From Nocardioides mangrovi (GTDB lineage Bacteria; Actinomycetota; Actinomycetes; Propionibacteriales; Nocardioidaceae), in contig NZ_JAIQZJ010000017.1 in assembly GCF_020073815.1 (NCBI RefSeq), forward strand, positions 1 to 64,000: DNA of 64,000 nt. Reading direction: 5' to 3'. Made by a program: the position numbers and the translations under genes. Under the pieces are notes generated by a model. That model had not been told where the DNA came from, did no database searches, and saw only the letters and a list, made by a program, of their open reading frames with translations. Shown in pieces: positions 36,335 through 45,392 of the stretch. Positions within the stretch are counted from its first letter, which is position 1; each line of letters opens with the position of its first letter.

Positions 36335-36775
36335 ATGTTGCTTCGAACCACCGACCCCTTCCGGGACTTCGACCGCCTCACCCAGCAGCTGCTCGGTACC
36401 ACCAACCGCCCAGCGGTGATGCCGATGGACGCCTGGCGCGAAGGTGATCGCTTCGTCATCGAGTTCGACCTGCCGGGCGTCGCCAAGGAGAGCATCGACC
36501 TCGATGTCGAGCGCAACGTGCTCACCGTTCGTGCCGAGCGCGTTCCGCGCAACGGCGACTGGGAGGCCCTCGCCTCCGAGCGGCCGAGGGGAGTGTTCAG
36601 CCGGCAGCTCGTGCTGGGCGACAACCTCGACCTCGATCGGATCGAGGCCGGGTACGCGGACGGCGTGCTGCGCCTCGTCGTGCCGGTCGCCGAGCGAGCC
36701 AAGCCGCGCAAGATCGAGATCGGCGCCGGAGCCGACGACGCGGCGTCGGACCAGCCGGCTGCGCTGAGCTCGTAG
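36335..36775 (+). CDS. Hsp20 / alpha-crystallin small heat-shock protein
   Basis: A 146-aa small heat-shock protein. The N-terminal DPFRDFDRLTQQL is typical of actinobacterial Hsp18-like proteins. The alpha-crystallin domain (about 30-130) has FVIEFDLPGVAKESIDLDVE and the closing ADGVLRLVVPVAE, with an IEI tail motif. It holds unfolded proteins without ATP. ATG 36335 follows an AGGAGG. Control by the divergent HspR-like repressor is likely. Confidence 0.93.
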   Translation: MLLRTTDPFRDFDRLTQQLLGTTNRPAVMPMDAWREGDRFVIEFDLPGVAKESIDLDVERNVLTVRAERVPRNGDWEALASERPRGVFSRQLVLGDNLDLDRIEAGYADGVLRLVVPVAERAKPRKIEIGAGADDAASDQPAALSS

Positions 36776-36787
36776 GAAGGAGCGCGA

Positions 36788-36839
36788 GGCTCTGGGGACG
36801 GGTCCACCCTCACGCAGCGACGGACCCCTCCCCAGAGCC
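36788..36839. terminator. Bidirectional terminator between hsp20 and antiporter genes
   Basis: GGCTCTGGGGA (36788-36798) pairs exactly with TCCCCAGAGCC (36829-36839), extended by GGGTCC/GGACCC inside. It lies between convergent genes. Confidence 0.75.
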
Positions 36840-36910
36840 AGTCGTGGCTCCGCTGGGCCGGCGGTCGGCCGTGCTCGTGGGCGCAGGCGACGAAGGCGTC
36901 GGTTTCTCTG

Positions 36911-38215
36911 TCAGCACCCCTCGTGCGCGCCTGAGTGGGCGCGGTCCGGATCGAGTCGCGCCATGATCGGGGTCGAGAGGACTCCGTGCACCAAGACCGA
37001 GGCGACGATGGTGAAGGAGACCGTCGACCAGAGCCAGTCCTGTCCCAGGGTCGGCGCCTCGCCGGCGGCGTGCGCCAGGTAGTACAGCGAGCCGACACCG
37101 CGGACGCCGAAGAAGGCGGTGGCCCACTGCTGGGGCCGGCTCAGCCCGTTGCCGTCGCCGTGGGTCGACCCGAAAGACACCAGCCCCACCATCACGGCCA
37201 CGGGGCGGATCAGCAGGATCAGCGCGAGGCCGATCGCCACTCCTCGCCAGTCGAGCGCGTCGAGCAGGCCTCGGGTCAGGGCGATGCCGAGCACGAGGAG
37301 GACGAACAGTGTCAGCAGTCGCTCGAGACGCTCGGTGACCTGATGCATCGCGGCGTGGTAGTCGTGGGATCGCTCCGCCGACCGGAAGGTCATCGCACAC
37401 GCAAAGACCGCCAGGAAGCCGTATCCGCCGAGCACCTCGGCAACTCCGTACGACGAGATCAGCGCCGCGAGCGCGAGCAGTGAGTCGCCTCGCTCCGCGA
37501 CCCGGAGCGAGCGAGTCGGCGAGCGGAAGGCCAGGAGCGCGAGGGCGCGACCGACGACGATGCCGGTGACGACGCCGATCGCCACCATCCCGACGAGGTA
37601 GTAGCTCACCCAGGTGAGGGCCCACTGCGACGCGGCGCCCTCGACCGCGAGCAGGATCGCGAGGTGGACGAACGGGAAGGCAAGCCCGTCGTTGAGCCCG
37701 GCTTCCGAGGTGAGCGCGAACCGTAGCTCGTCGGACTCGTCGACCTCGAGGTCCCCGGTCTGCGGCCCGGCGACCTGGACGTCCGAGGCGAGCACGGGGT
37801 CCGTCGGTGCGAGGCAGGCGCCGAGGAGAACTGCTGCTGCGGGTGCCAGGCCCGCCAGCCAGCCGAGCAGTGCGACGGCAGCGATCGTGATCGGCATGCA
37901 GACGAGGAGAAGTCCCCACGTCGGTCCCCAGCGCCGCCAGCTGGCCGGCCGCGTGGGGGACAACGGACGGTCGAGTGCGAGTCCGACGCCCATGAGGGCC
38001 ACCAGCACGACGAGCTCGGTCACGTGCTCGATGGCCGCGCGGTTGGTCTGAGGGTCGATCGGGAGGTCATCGGGGAGTGGGCTCGGCCCCACCAACATCC
38101 CCACCCCGACGAGCACCATCGGTGCCGAGACCGCCCACCGCGACAGCAGCTCGGGGAGCACGACGGCGAGCAGCAGGCAACCGCCGGCGACGAGGTAGAC
38201 CAGGTCGGCGGTCAC
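36911..38215 (-). CDS. Na+/H+ (cation:proton) antiporter, CPA1 type
   Basis: A 434-aa membrane protein with about 12 transmembrane helices. It carries the CPA1 region LGACLAPTDPVLASDVQ with the transport Asp, SEAGLNDGLAFPF and the FGVRGVGSLYYLAHA segment. It exchanges cytosolic cation for protons, giving pH or salt tolerance. GTG at 38215 overlaps the SRPBCC stop by 4 nt. It is the last gene of the minus-strand island set. Confidence 0.9.
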   Translation of the reverse strand: MTADLVYLVAGGCLLLAVVLPELLSRWAVSAPMVLVGVGMLVGPSPLPDDLPIDPQTNRAAIEHVTELVVLVALMGVGLALDRPLSPTRPASWRRWGPTWGLLLVCMPITIAAVALLGWLAGLAPAAAVLLGACLAPTDPVLASDVQVAGPQTGDLEVDESDELRFALTSEAGLNDGLAFPFVHLAILLAVEGAASQWALTWVSYYLVGMVAIGVVTGIVVGRALALLAFRSPTRSLRVAERGDSLLALAALISSYGVAEVLGGYGFLAVFACAMTFRSAERSHDYHAAMHQVTERLERLLTLFVLLVLGIALTRGLLDALDWRGVAIGLALILLIRPVAVMVGLVSFGSTHGDGNGLSRPQQWATAFFGVRGVGSLYYLAHAAGEAPTLGQDWLWSTVSFTIVASVLVHGVLSTPIMARLDPDRAHSGAHEGC

Positions 38216-38664
38216 CGCCGCACAGCGTCCGCACCTCGCTCGGCGACGTAAGCCAGCCGTCGAAGCGTCTCGATGTTGCGCCACCGCAGCGGAATGTCGC
38301 GCGCCACCTTGGGCACCAAGTGCGCCGGACCGGCGACCGCGTCCTCCTCGATCACCACCCTCGTCCCGGCGTCGACGGGCTCCAGTCGGATGGTCACCTC
38401 AGCCACCCCTGTGGGTCGCGCCCGAGCGCGCAGCGTGAGGGACAAGCCGGGGGTGACATCGATGACTTCGGTCTCATCGTCCAGGAGCAGGGGCCAGCTG
38501 CCGACCGAGTGATGGAGCTTGGCGCCGACCGCTGGCCACGACTCGTCGACCTCGCGCATCCGCGACGCGCCGACGACCCATAGGGGATACAGCCAGCCAT
38601 TCTCGATGACCGCCCATACGTCGCTCGGTGGCGTCGAGGGGAGCGTCCGCGCGTTGATTGCCAT
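38212..38664 (-). CDS. SRPBCC family protein (polyketide cyclase/START-like)
   Basis: A 150-aa START-fold protein. The first strand and helix are ARTLPSTPPSDVWAVIENGW, with VDESWPAVGAKLHH and VRLEP-type strands and a long C-terminal helix (DIPLRWRNIETLRRLAYVA). These bind hydrophobic ligands; the ligand is unknown. The stop overlaps the antiporter start (GTGA). Confidence 0.85.
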   Translation of the reverse strand: MAINARTLPSTPPSDVWAVIENGWLYPLWVVGASRMREVDESWPAVGAKLHHSVGSWPLLLDDETEVIDVTPGLSLTLRARARPTGVAEVTIRLEPVDAGTRVVIEEDAVAGPAHLVPKVARDIPLRWRNIETLRRLAYVAERGADAVRR

Positions 38665-38764
38665 GTGCCGCGAGTACCCGCCCGCCGGCGGCGCAAGCAG
38701 GGGACGTGACCAGCGATCGGCGAGCGACACGGCTCAACGCGACAGCCGCGGCCGCGTGGATGGG

Positions 38765-39065
38765 TCAGAGGACTTCGGAATCCGCGATCGCGGTGGCGCG
38801 GTCGACGGGAGTGCTGTGCTCGCGGAGCACACCGAGCGCGACTCCTCGACCTCGGGAAGCGCGCGGCTCTGAGACCAGCTCGGTGGCAAGCCCCCGGTCG
38901 GCATCGGCGCTCGTCCTGAGGTCGGCGATGAGAGCGCTGCGCAGCTCGGTGGTGGTGACCAACCGGTGGATCATCCCAGTCCTCGAGTCGGTGCCGCTGA
39001 TCGTGCTCGCCGCGACGAGCCCGGGGGTCACGAGGGAGCTCGATCGTGGTGTCGGGGGTCGCCAT
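38765..39065 (-). pseudogene. Possible frameshifted remnant of unknown family
   Basis: Between 38665 and 39269 there is no clean gene. On the minus strand a frame opens at ATG 39065 (MATPDTTIELPRDP) and a second frame continues from about 39031 to a stop at 38765 (LVTTTELRSALIADLRTS and on). A one-base shift in the G-run at 39023-39027 would join them into a protein of roughly 100 aa. No domain was recognised. It could equally be non-coding. Confidence 0.25.
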
Positions 39066-39269
39066 CAGCAGGAGTGGCGGAGTCTTGGTCCTGCTGGTCA
39101 CCGAGCTGTTGGGGGCGAGTCCGGGCGGCAATCAGCTCGGCACGAGATCCTGATGGGCACCCGGGCCACGGCCGCGCGCTCCTCACCTCGCGGGTGCTGG
39201 CGGCCGTTGCCGTCGGATCGTGGGTCGCTGAGGTCGCGACCTGCGACCGTCGGGCGGGAGGCCGGAGGC

Positions 39270-39881
39270 TCAGGCGGTGTAGCGACTCTCCCTGAGGAGT
39301 CGTGCCAGGTGGGCGGCGTTGCGGGCGGCCGTCTTCGTCGTCTCCGCGGTCGTCTCCGGTGTCGGCTGCTTCTCGTTGTAGTCGGTGCCCTGCATCGCCT
39401 CGCCGACCCAGTAGGTGCTTGCGTTGGCGGCGAAGCTGAACCCGGTGTCGTTGAGCGCCTGCTGGACCTCTGCGACGGTGTGGTGCGCCCCGTCCTCGTT
39501 GCCGACCACGGCCACGATGGCGACCTTGCCGGCCGTGGGCATCAGGCCGTCGTCATCGGTCTCGCCGATCTCAGCGTCGAGTCGCTCCAGGGCCATCTTG
39601 CAGACCGACGCCGGTTGACCCATCCAGATGGGAGTGGCAATGACGAGGATGTCGGCGGCGAGCATCTTCTCGCGGATGGTGGGCCACTCGTCGCCGTCGC
39701 CCTCGTCGAGGGTGACTCCGAACTTCACGTCGTGATCGACGACCCTGACCAGCTCGCCACTGACCCCGTGATCGGCGAGATCCGCCAGCACCTGGCGACC
39801 GAGGAGGTCGGAGCTGGAGTCAGCCGGCGAGGGCTTGAGGGTGCAGACGAGGACGAGTGCGCTGATCTGGGTGTCGGTCAT
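39270..39881 (-). CDS. Flavodoxin-like / NADPH-dependent FMN reductase family protein
   Basis: A 203-aa flavodoxin-fold protein. ALVLVCTLKPSPADSSSD is the phosphate-binding loop region and ILVIATPIWMGQPASVCK the conserved second FMN loop. Such WrbA/FMN-reductase relatives act in quinone or disulfide redox. ATG 39881. It lies downstream of the hemerythrin gene on the same strand. Confidence 0.88.
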   Translation of the reverse strand: MTDTQISALVLVCTLKPSPADSSSDLLGRQVLADLADHGVSGELVRVVDHDVKFGVTLDEGDGDEWPTIREKMLAADILVIATPIWMGQPASVCKMALERLDAEIGETDDDGLMPTAGKVAIVAVVGNEDGAHHTVAEVQQALNDTGFSFAANASTYWVGEAMQGTDYNEKQPTPETTAETTKTAARNAAHLARLLRESRYTA

Positions 39882-39990
39882 GAGCTCGCGGTGTCCTTCC
39901 GGGCCGAGTTCCATGCCTGTGGCTTCGGCGCTCGCGCGTGTTGAGGTCCGGCCTCGGGCGTCCGCATGCGCGCGGTGGCCGGCTACGGCG

Positions 39991-40503
39991 CTAGGAGTTG
40001 CGGTCGACGTACTCCTGCGGATCCTGATCCGGGTACTGGACGCCTTGGTAGTGCTGGGCCTTGAACGTCAAGAACTGCACGGCGATCTCATGACGGGTCT
40101 GCAGGTCGGCGTGCGCGCGGAAGTCGGCCAGGTCCTGGCGTTCCTCCTCGGCCATGTGGTCGTCGTTCGCGACCCGGGCGTCGATCACCGCATCCCACCA
40201 TGGGGCGGTGCCGACGTCGTGTCGCGCCGCCGCGGCCACGGCGTCCCTGATCTCGTTGTGGTCCTTGACGGCATCCTCGGTCTCCTCGGCGACGCTGTCG
40301 GCGTCCGCCGCTCCGGTGCCGATGTGGAGCAGACGTGGGTAGAAGTACATCTCCTCGGCGGCGGCGTGGACCTCGAGCAGGTTGGCGAGCCTCTTCCACA
40401 CGGCGCCGACGAGCTCGGGGTCCTCACCGCGCAGGTCATCGAGGATGGCGAACATCCGCCGTTGTTCGTGGTGCTGGAAGAGAATGTGATCGGTGATGTC
40501 CAT
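39991..40503 (-). CDS. Hemerythrin-like (HHE) domain protein
   Basis: A 170-aa four-helix protein with repeated HHE features: DHILFQHHEQRRMF, EVHAAAEEMYFYPRLL, VKDHNEIRDAV and a final HADLQTRHE. The His/Glu set binds a di-iron centre that may sense or carry O2, NO or peroxide. ATG 40503 has a GGAGGAC site. It follows the permease gene by 79 nt. Confidence 0.92.
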   Translation of the reverse strand: MDITDHILFQHHEQRRMFAILDDLRGEDPELVGAVWKRLANLLEVHAAAEEMYFYPRLLHIGTGAADADSVAEETEDAVKDHNEIRDAVAAAARHDVGTAPWWDAVIDARVANDDHMAEEERQDLADFRAHADLQTRHEIAVQFLTFKAQHYQGVQYPDQDPQEYVDRNS

Positions 40504-40582
40504 CGATGTCCTCCTTGGTCAATCGGCGTCGGGGTCTGGTGGCCCGTTACCCGTGCCGATGGGTTGTACGCCGGCCGGGTGA

Positions 40583-41737
40583 TCAGGACTTCTCGTCGTT
40601 GGGCGTGCCGTTCATCATGGCGAGCATCTCTCGACCGCCGGTGGCGAAGAACCGGACCACGAGGGCGATCGCGAGGACGCCGAAGGCCAGGTTGAGCCAC
40701 GTGGTGTAGTTCCACGAGATCCCCGCCTCGCCCACTCGCGCGCCGCCCTGGTCGGGAACGAGTCCGAGGGCGCCGAAGAGGAGCTCGACGACGTACCCGG
40801 CGATGACCGTCGAGATGTAGAAGATGCCGAGGAGCGCCAGCATCATGCGGGTCCCGTAGTACTTCCGGTAGATCAGCAGGATCGGGACGATGATGAGGTC
40901 CGCGTAGAGGAAGGCCACGACGCCACCGAAGCTGAGTCCGCCGTTCCACAGGACCGCCGCAAGCGGAACGTTGCCGACCGAGCACACGAAGCTGAGCACC
41001 GAGATCACGGGCCCGATCAGTGGACCCCACAGCTTGGAGAGGGTGGGCTGGTCGGTGAGGAAGAGGGACTCCCAGAAGGAGTCTGGCACCCACGAGGCGA
41101 CCGCGCCCGCGACGAGGAGGCCGACCGCGATGTCGCGGAGCACGGCCGCCCACTCCATCACGAAGATGTGGCTCACGGACGTGTAGCCGGGCCTGCTGAA
41201 GAGACGCCGGAACAGGCCGCCGTCGACGTCGATCGACATGTCCATGCTCGCGTGGCCCTCCATCGATCCCGCGATGCCCTTCTCCGCCTGCTCTCGGGCT
41301 GCGTCGACGAGCTTGCGACGCACGACGACACGGAAGGCCAGGGCGACGAGCACGATGATCACCGGTCCGCCCACGAACTCGGCGAGGGCGAACGGCCAGC
41401 CCAGCAGCAGCGCCAGGATGATGCCCAGCTCGAGGACGAGATTGGTGCTGGCGATCTCGAAGACCATGGCCGCGGTGAAGCTCGCGCCCTTCCTGAACAG
41501 CGATCGGGCAAGCGCGACGGCGGCGTAGGAGCACGAGGAGGACGCCGCCCCCAGCCCCGTCGCCCTGACGAGGGTCGCTGGTCGGTCGTCGCCGAGGAGC
41601 CGGCTGATCGTCTCGCGGCGCACCAGGGCTTGAACCACCGCCGAGAGCGTGAATCCGAGGATGAGGGACCACCCGATCTGCCAGGCCATGGTGCCTGACG
41701 TGGCGAGTGCATCGGCCACGGCGTGCAGGGCACTCAT
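40583..41737 (-). CDS. Permease, ArsP/DUF318 type
   Basis: A 384-aa membrane protein with about 8-10 helices and a central cytoplasmic loop (about 155-185). GLGAASSSCSYAAVALARSLF and SFVCSVGNVPLAAVLWNGG are the paired signature segments of the ArsP/DUF318 permease family, each with a cysteine. Members export organoarsenicals or other unknown solutes. ATG 41737 overlaps the next upstream gene's stop by 4 nt. Confidence 0.87.
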   Translation of the reverse strand: MSALHAVADALATSGTMAWQIGWSLILGFTLSAVVQALVRRETISRLLGDDRPATLVRATGLGAASSSCSYAAVALARSLFRKGASFTAAMVFEIASTNLVLELGIILALLLGWPFALAEFVGGPVIIVLVALAFRVVVRRKLVDAAREQAEKGIAGSMEGHASMDMSIDVDGGLFRRLFSRPGYTSVSHIFVMEWAAVLRDIAVGLLVAGAVASWVPDSFWESLFLTDQPTLSKLWGPLIGPVISVLSFVCSVGNVPLAAVLWNGGLSFGGVVAFLYADLIIVPILLIYRKYYGTRMMLALLGIFYISTVIAGYVVELLFGALGLVPDQGGARVGEAGISWNYTTWLNLAFGVLAIALVVRFFATGGREMLAMMNGTPNDEKS

Positions 41738-42054
41738 CGGTGCCCCTCCACCAGGTCGGCTGCGGCGATCAGGGTCGCGACCCCGGCGCTCGTCAGTGCA
41801 GCGCGACGGTGTCGCGAACTCCACGCGCCGATCGGCAGCATGCTCGCGGCGTGGATGGACTCAACGGCGGCTGCGGTACGACCGGAAGGGGCACCCGCCG
41901 TACCTTGGGCCAGATAGCGGGCACCCAGGGCGCGCGCGATCGCACGAACGACGAGGTCGGAAGCATCAGCCGCGCCGACGAGGCGGAGAACTCGAGTCGG
42001 GGCGAGGACCAGCGCCGCACCCACGGCCAACCTCGCCAGGCGCGCTGCCGTCAC
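41734..42054 (-). CDS. Small membrane protein, DUF4267-like
   Basis: A 106-aa protein with three to four hydrophobic stretches (ARLAVGAALVLAPTRVLRL, ARALGARYLAQG, AALTSAGVATLIAAADL). The GARYLAQG step is like short membrane proteins found beside SDR genes; the family name is tentative and the function unknown. It starts at GTG 42054 overlapping the SDR stop (4 nt) and ends overlapping the permease start (4 nt). Confidence 0.65.
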   Translation of the reverse strand: MTAARLARLAVGAALVLAPTRVLRLVGAADASDLVVRAIARALGARYLAQGTAGAPSGRTAAAVESIHAASMLPIGAWSSRHRRAALTSAGVATLIAAADLVEGHR

Positions 42055-43097
42055 CGGCGTCCTCGACGACGTGCGATGAGGGTGAGGCCGGCCAGCGCGG
42101 CGATGGCGGCACCTCCGATGACCGTCGCGTGGTGCTGGGAGGCCCACACCTGCGGTGAAGAGGCGAGAGCGCGATCATCGAAGACCCCATGGGGTCCGAA
42201 GTCGCGTCCGGCGGGTCCGTCGGCCGGCTTCCACAGATTCGCCGGCTGGTCCGAGGGCTTGCGATCGCCGGTCTGCTGGGAGGAAAAGCCGGTGCGGGCC
42301 AGATAGCGGTCGAGGAGCCCGGGTGCGACCGCGTTGGCGAGCAGGGTCAGCATCGTGCTTTCGCCGACCCAGTACTCCCGACGGCGCGGATGGTCGGCGG
42401 CGAAGACCACCGCTTGCGCAGCGACCTCGGGCTGATAGATCGGCGGCACCGGTTGTGCTTGATCCGGGAGGCGGGAGAGGACCCACGAGAACTGGGGCGT
42501 GTTGACCGCCGGCATCTGCACCATCGTGGTCCGGATCCCGCTGCGATCGTGGAGGAGCTCGGTGCGCAGTGACTCGTGGAATCCCTGGAGCGCGTGCTTG
42601 GAGCCGCAGTAGGCACTCTGCAGGGGAATTCCGCGGTGGGCCAGGGTGGATCCGACCTGCACGATCGTGCCCCGGTCACGGGTTGACATCCGTCGCAGCG
42701 CGGAACGTGTGCCGTTGACGTAGCCCAGATAGTTCACTTCGGTCACGCGACGGAACTCCTCGGGCTCGATGTCGACGAAGCGGGCGAAAACCGAGGTGAA
42801 GGCGACGTTGACCCAGACGTCGATCGGCCCCAGGTCTGCTTCGATGCGCTCGGAGACCTCGTCGAGCGCTGTGGCGTCGGCGACGTCGACGGCGTAGGCC
42901 CGTGCTGTACCGCCCAGCTCCTCGACGTCGTGCCGAGCGCCGTCGAGCCCTCGTTCGCCGCGCGCGATCAGGGCGACGGTGTCACCGCGTTCGGCGAAGG
43001 CGCGGGCGGCCGCCCGCCCGATACCACCGGAGGCTCCGGTGATCGCGACCACGCGTGCGGCTCGGTCGGTGGTGTTCTCGGTGACGGTGGTCCTCAT
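42051..43097 (-). CDS. Short-chain dehydrogenase/reductase with C-terminal membrane helix
   Basis: A 348-aa classical SDR. NAD(P) motif TGASGGIG (about 20-27), a replaced NAG-like VNVAF, catalytic QVGST and YCGSKHALQG (Tyr and Lys). Unusually, about 80 residues extend past the Rossmann domain and end in a membrane helix (ATVIGGAAIAALAGLTLIA) and RRRGRR. It probably works at the membrane inner face. It follows GH15 by 22 nt. Confidence 0.9.
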   Translation of the reverse strand: MRTTVTENTTDRAARVVAITGASGGIGRAAARAFAERGDTVALIARGERGLDGARHDVEELGGTARAYAVDVADATALDEVSERIEADLGPIDVWVNVAFTSVFARFVDIEPEEFRRVTEVNYLGYVNGTRSALRRMSTRDRGTIVQVGSTLAHRGIPLQSAYCGSKHALQGFHESLRTELLHDRSGIRTTMVQMPAVNTPQFSWVLSRLPDQAQPVPPIYQPEVAAQAVVFAADHPRRREYWVGESTMLTLLANAVAPGLLDRYLARTGFSSQQTGDRKPSDQPANLWKPADGPAGRDFGPHGVFDDRALASSPQVWASQHHATVIGGAAIAALAGLTLIARRRGRR

Positions 43098-43119
43098 GAT
43101 GACTCTCCTCGAGTAGGTG

Positions 43120-44877
43120 TCAGTCGGTCAGGGCGTGGGCCGTCTCCAGGAGCGCGGCGTGGACGAACGCCTGGGGGAGGTTGCCGCGCAGCTGGCGCCG
43201 CTCGACGTCGAACTCCTCCGTGAACAGCCCGGGCGGCCCCACCGCGGCGCGGGAGCGCTCGAACCACCGCGCGGCGGCTAACGGGTGGCCCTGCTGGTGG
43301 GTCGCCTGGGCCATCAGGAAGCCACAGAGCAGGAACGCGCCCTCGGCCTCGTGCAGGGGGCCAGGCTGTTGGCGGAACCGGTAGACGTAGCCGTCCTCGC
43401 TGAGCGCCTCGTCGATGGCTCGCCACGTCGCGACGTAGGCCGGGTGGTCGACCGGCACGGCACCCCGCAGCCCGGGAAGCAGCAGGGCGGCGTCGACGTT
43501 CCGGTCGTCGGGTGAGCGTTGCCACCGGCCGTCGGGATGTCCACACTCCCGCTCGGTCTCGGTCACGAGATGGTCCGCGAGCCGGCGCCACTCGTCGGCC
43601 CGGGTCTCTCGACGGTCGGCGACTGCTCGCAGCCCCGCGGCGCAGATCAGCCGGGAGTGGGCCCATCGTCGGGGCTCGACCTCCCAGATTCCGGCGCCTG
43701 GCTCGCGGTGCCGCGCCGTGATCGCCGCGACCGCCTGCTCGGCGGCGCGCCAGCCGTCCGCGTCCAGAAGGTCCCGGCGGTCGGCCGCCGCGAACAGCAG
43801 CAGCGCCTCACCGAAGGCGTCGAGCTGGAACTGGCTGCGCACCCGGTTGCCGGAGAGGACTCGCGGTGCTCCGGGGTAGCCGGGCAGGTCGAGGCGTCGC
43901 TGCCGCGCGATCGGGTCGCCGTCGACGGTGTATGCCGGCACCAGCCGGTCGCCGTCTTCGCGCAGTCGGGCGCCGACGAAGGCAACGGCACTGCGCGTCA
44001 GCCCATCGTCGCCGGCCGTGGCGGCTGCCTGCCCCACGATGCACTGGTCGCGTATCCAGGCGAAGCGGTAGTCGTAGTCACGGCCCCGATCAGCGCGCTC
44101 GGGCAGGCTGGTGGTCGCCGCTGCCACGAGAGCTCCGCTTCGACTGCTGAGGCCCCGAAGCACCGCCCGGGCGTGGGTGGCATCTCGAGGTGCCACCGAT
44201 CCCTGGTCGGGACCAACCGCGTCGCGCCACGCTCGCTCGGTCCGGGTCCACAGCCGAGCAGGCGCGACCGGAGGATCCTCGAACCGCTGGCGGGAGATCT
44301 CCAGGACCAGGTCGTGCGAGGTACCTTCAGCGACGGCCATGCTGAGCTCGACCGCGCCATCCGCGGCACCACTCCGGGCGCTGGAGACGGGCGCGCCGGT
44401 CCACCGCAGGTGCAGATCGCCGGTCCTGCCGCTCCAACAGTTGTTGGTTGTCGGGCGCAGACGCATGGCCTCGCTCCCGAAACCGGCTCGGCAGCTGAGG
44501 AAGACCCGGATGGACGCGTCGCCGCGCACGGCCTCGACGCGCCGCAACAGCGTGACACGGTCGGGATCGCCAGGGAACGCCAAGGCATCGCGGCACTCCA
44601 CCACCGATCCTCCGACGAGCCATCGGCTGCGCCAGATCAAGGTGCCGGCCTCATAGGCACCTCCCCAGACGAAGCGCGGATCATCAGGCTGAATCGCATA
44701 GCTACCGGCGCCACCGAGAAGCTGACAGAAGACCGCATCGTCGTGCCATCGCGGTGCGCACAGGAAAGCGATGTCTCCTCGTGGGCCGACCAGGGCGCCC
44801 CGCTCCCCGTCAGCGACGAGCGCGTAGTCCCGCAGCGTCTCGGGCAGCACCGCGATGTCGTGACCGGGCTCGCTCAT
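43120..44877 (-). CDS. GH15 family glycoside hydrolase (glucoamylase/trehalase-like)
   Basis: A 585-aa cytoplasmic GH15 enzyme with no signal peptide. The N-terminal beta domain (LVGPRGDIAFLCAPRW) precedes the alpha/alpha barrel with YRFAWIRDQCIV, general acid Glu399 in GAGIWEVEPRRWAHS and the base in FTEEFDVERRQLRGNLPQA (about Glu554/555). Actinobacterial relatives split trehalose or alpha-glucans. It overlaps the upstream membrane gene by 4 nt. Trehalose turnover fits a stress island. Confidence 0.9.
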   Translation of the reverse strand: MSEPGHDIAVLPETLRDYALVADGERGALVGPRGDIAFLCAPRWHDDAVFCQLLGGAGSYAIQPDDPRFVWGGAYEAGTLIWRSRWLVGGSVVECRDALAFPGDPDRVTLLRRVEAVRGDASIRVFLSCRAGFGSEAMRLRPTTNNCWSGRTGDLHLRWTGAPVSSARSGAADGAVELSMAVAEGTSHDLVLEISRQRFEDPPVAPARLWTRTERAWRDAVGPDQGSVAPRDATHARAVLRGLSSRSGALVAAATTSLPERADRGRDYDYRFAWIRDQCIVGQAAATAGDDGLTRSAVAFVGARLREDGDRLVPAYTVDGDPIARQRRLDLPGYPGAPRVLSGNRVRSQFQLDAFGEALLLFAAADRRDLLDADGWRAAEQAVAAITARHREPGAGIWEVEPRRWAHSRLICAAGLRAVADRRETRADEWRRLADHLVTETERECGHPDGRWQRSPDDRNVDAALLLPGLRGAVPVDHPAYVATWRAIDEALSEDGYVYRFRQQPGPLHEAEGAFLLCGFLMAQATHQQGHPLAAARWFERSRAAVGPPGLFTEEFDVERRQLRGNLPQAFVHAALLETAHALTD

Positions 44878-45287
44878 CGGGCGCCGCGATGGCGCCGACC
44901 GAACAGACGAGGCTTGCTCGCTGCCGTCGCTGCCTGGCGTCGTCGCAGCTGCTGGGCTTCCCGCCGAGCGATCTCCTTCGCGTTCCGCTGGTCGACTCGC
45001 GCATGGGGGTCTGGGCCGAGGTGGGACTGACCCGAGACGAGGTCGTGGAGCTCGGCCCGTGCGCCGGCGCTCGAATGGATGTCATACAACAGTCCGCCGT
45101 ACCACGCGGCCGCCGTACCGCCGATCAGCACAAGCACCCCCGCGATCGACCACGCCCACGACATCGCCCACGCGCCCCAGCCGGCAATTGCTGCACCGGC
45201 GAGCATCACCAGCAGGGCTCCCCAGGTCCACCGCGGGCGGACCCGGTGGCCCTTCCCGCCTTCGTTATGGTCCGGCATCTGCGCCAT
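44874..45287 (-). CDS. Membrane protein of unknown function
   Basis: A 137-aa protein with two central membrane helices (ALLVMLAGAAIAGWGAWAMS and WSIAGVLVLIGGTAAAWYGG) and a basic C-terminal helix rich in Arg. I recognise no family. ATG 45287 has a strong GGAGGGA site. It heads the minus-strand set and lies divergent from the MarR gene. Confidence 0.75.
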   Translation of the reverse strand: MAQMPDHNEGGKGHRVRPRWTWGALLVMLAGAAIAGWGAWAMSWAWSIAGVLVLIGGTAAAWYGGLLYDIHSSAGARAELHDLVSGQSHLGPDPHARVDQRNAKEIARREAQQLRRRQAATAASKPRLFGRRHRGAR

Positions 45288-45332
45288 GTCGATCTCCCTC
45301 CGTCCTGATGAGACAGTTACCGTGATCGCCAA

Positions 45333-45344
45333 ATACATGCGTAT
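45333..45344. promoter_or_regulatory. Candidate operator in the marR divergent promoter gap
   Basis: ATAC-ATGC-GTAT is a short inverted repeat in the AT-richer gap between the divergent MarR gene and the nine-gene minus-strand set. MarR dimers often bind such sites in their own promoter. The assignment is tentative. Confidence 0.3.
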
Positions 45345-45392
45345 CCGCAGGTAATTTTTTATTGACGGATTCGCACTTACCGGGAGGTCGGA

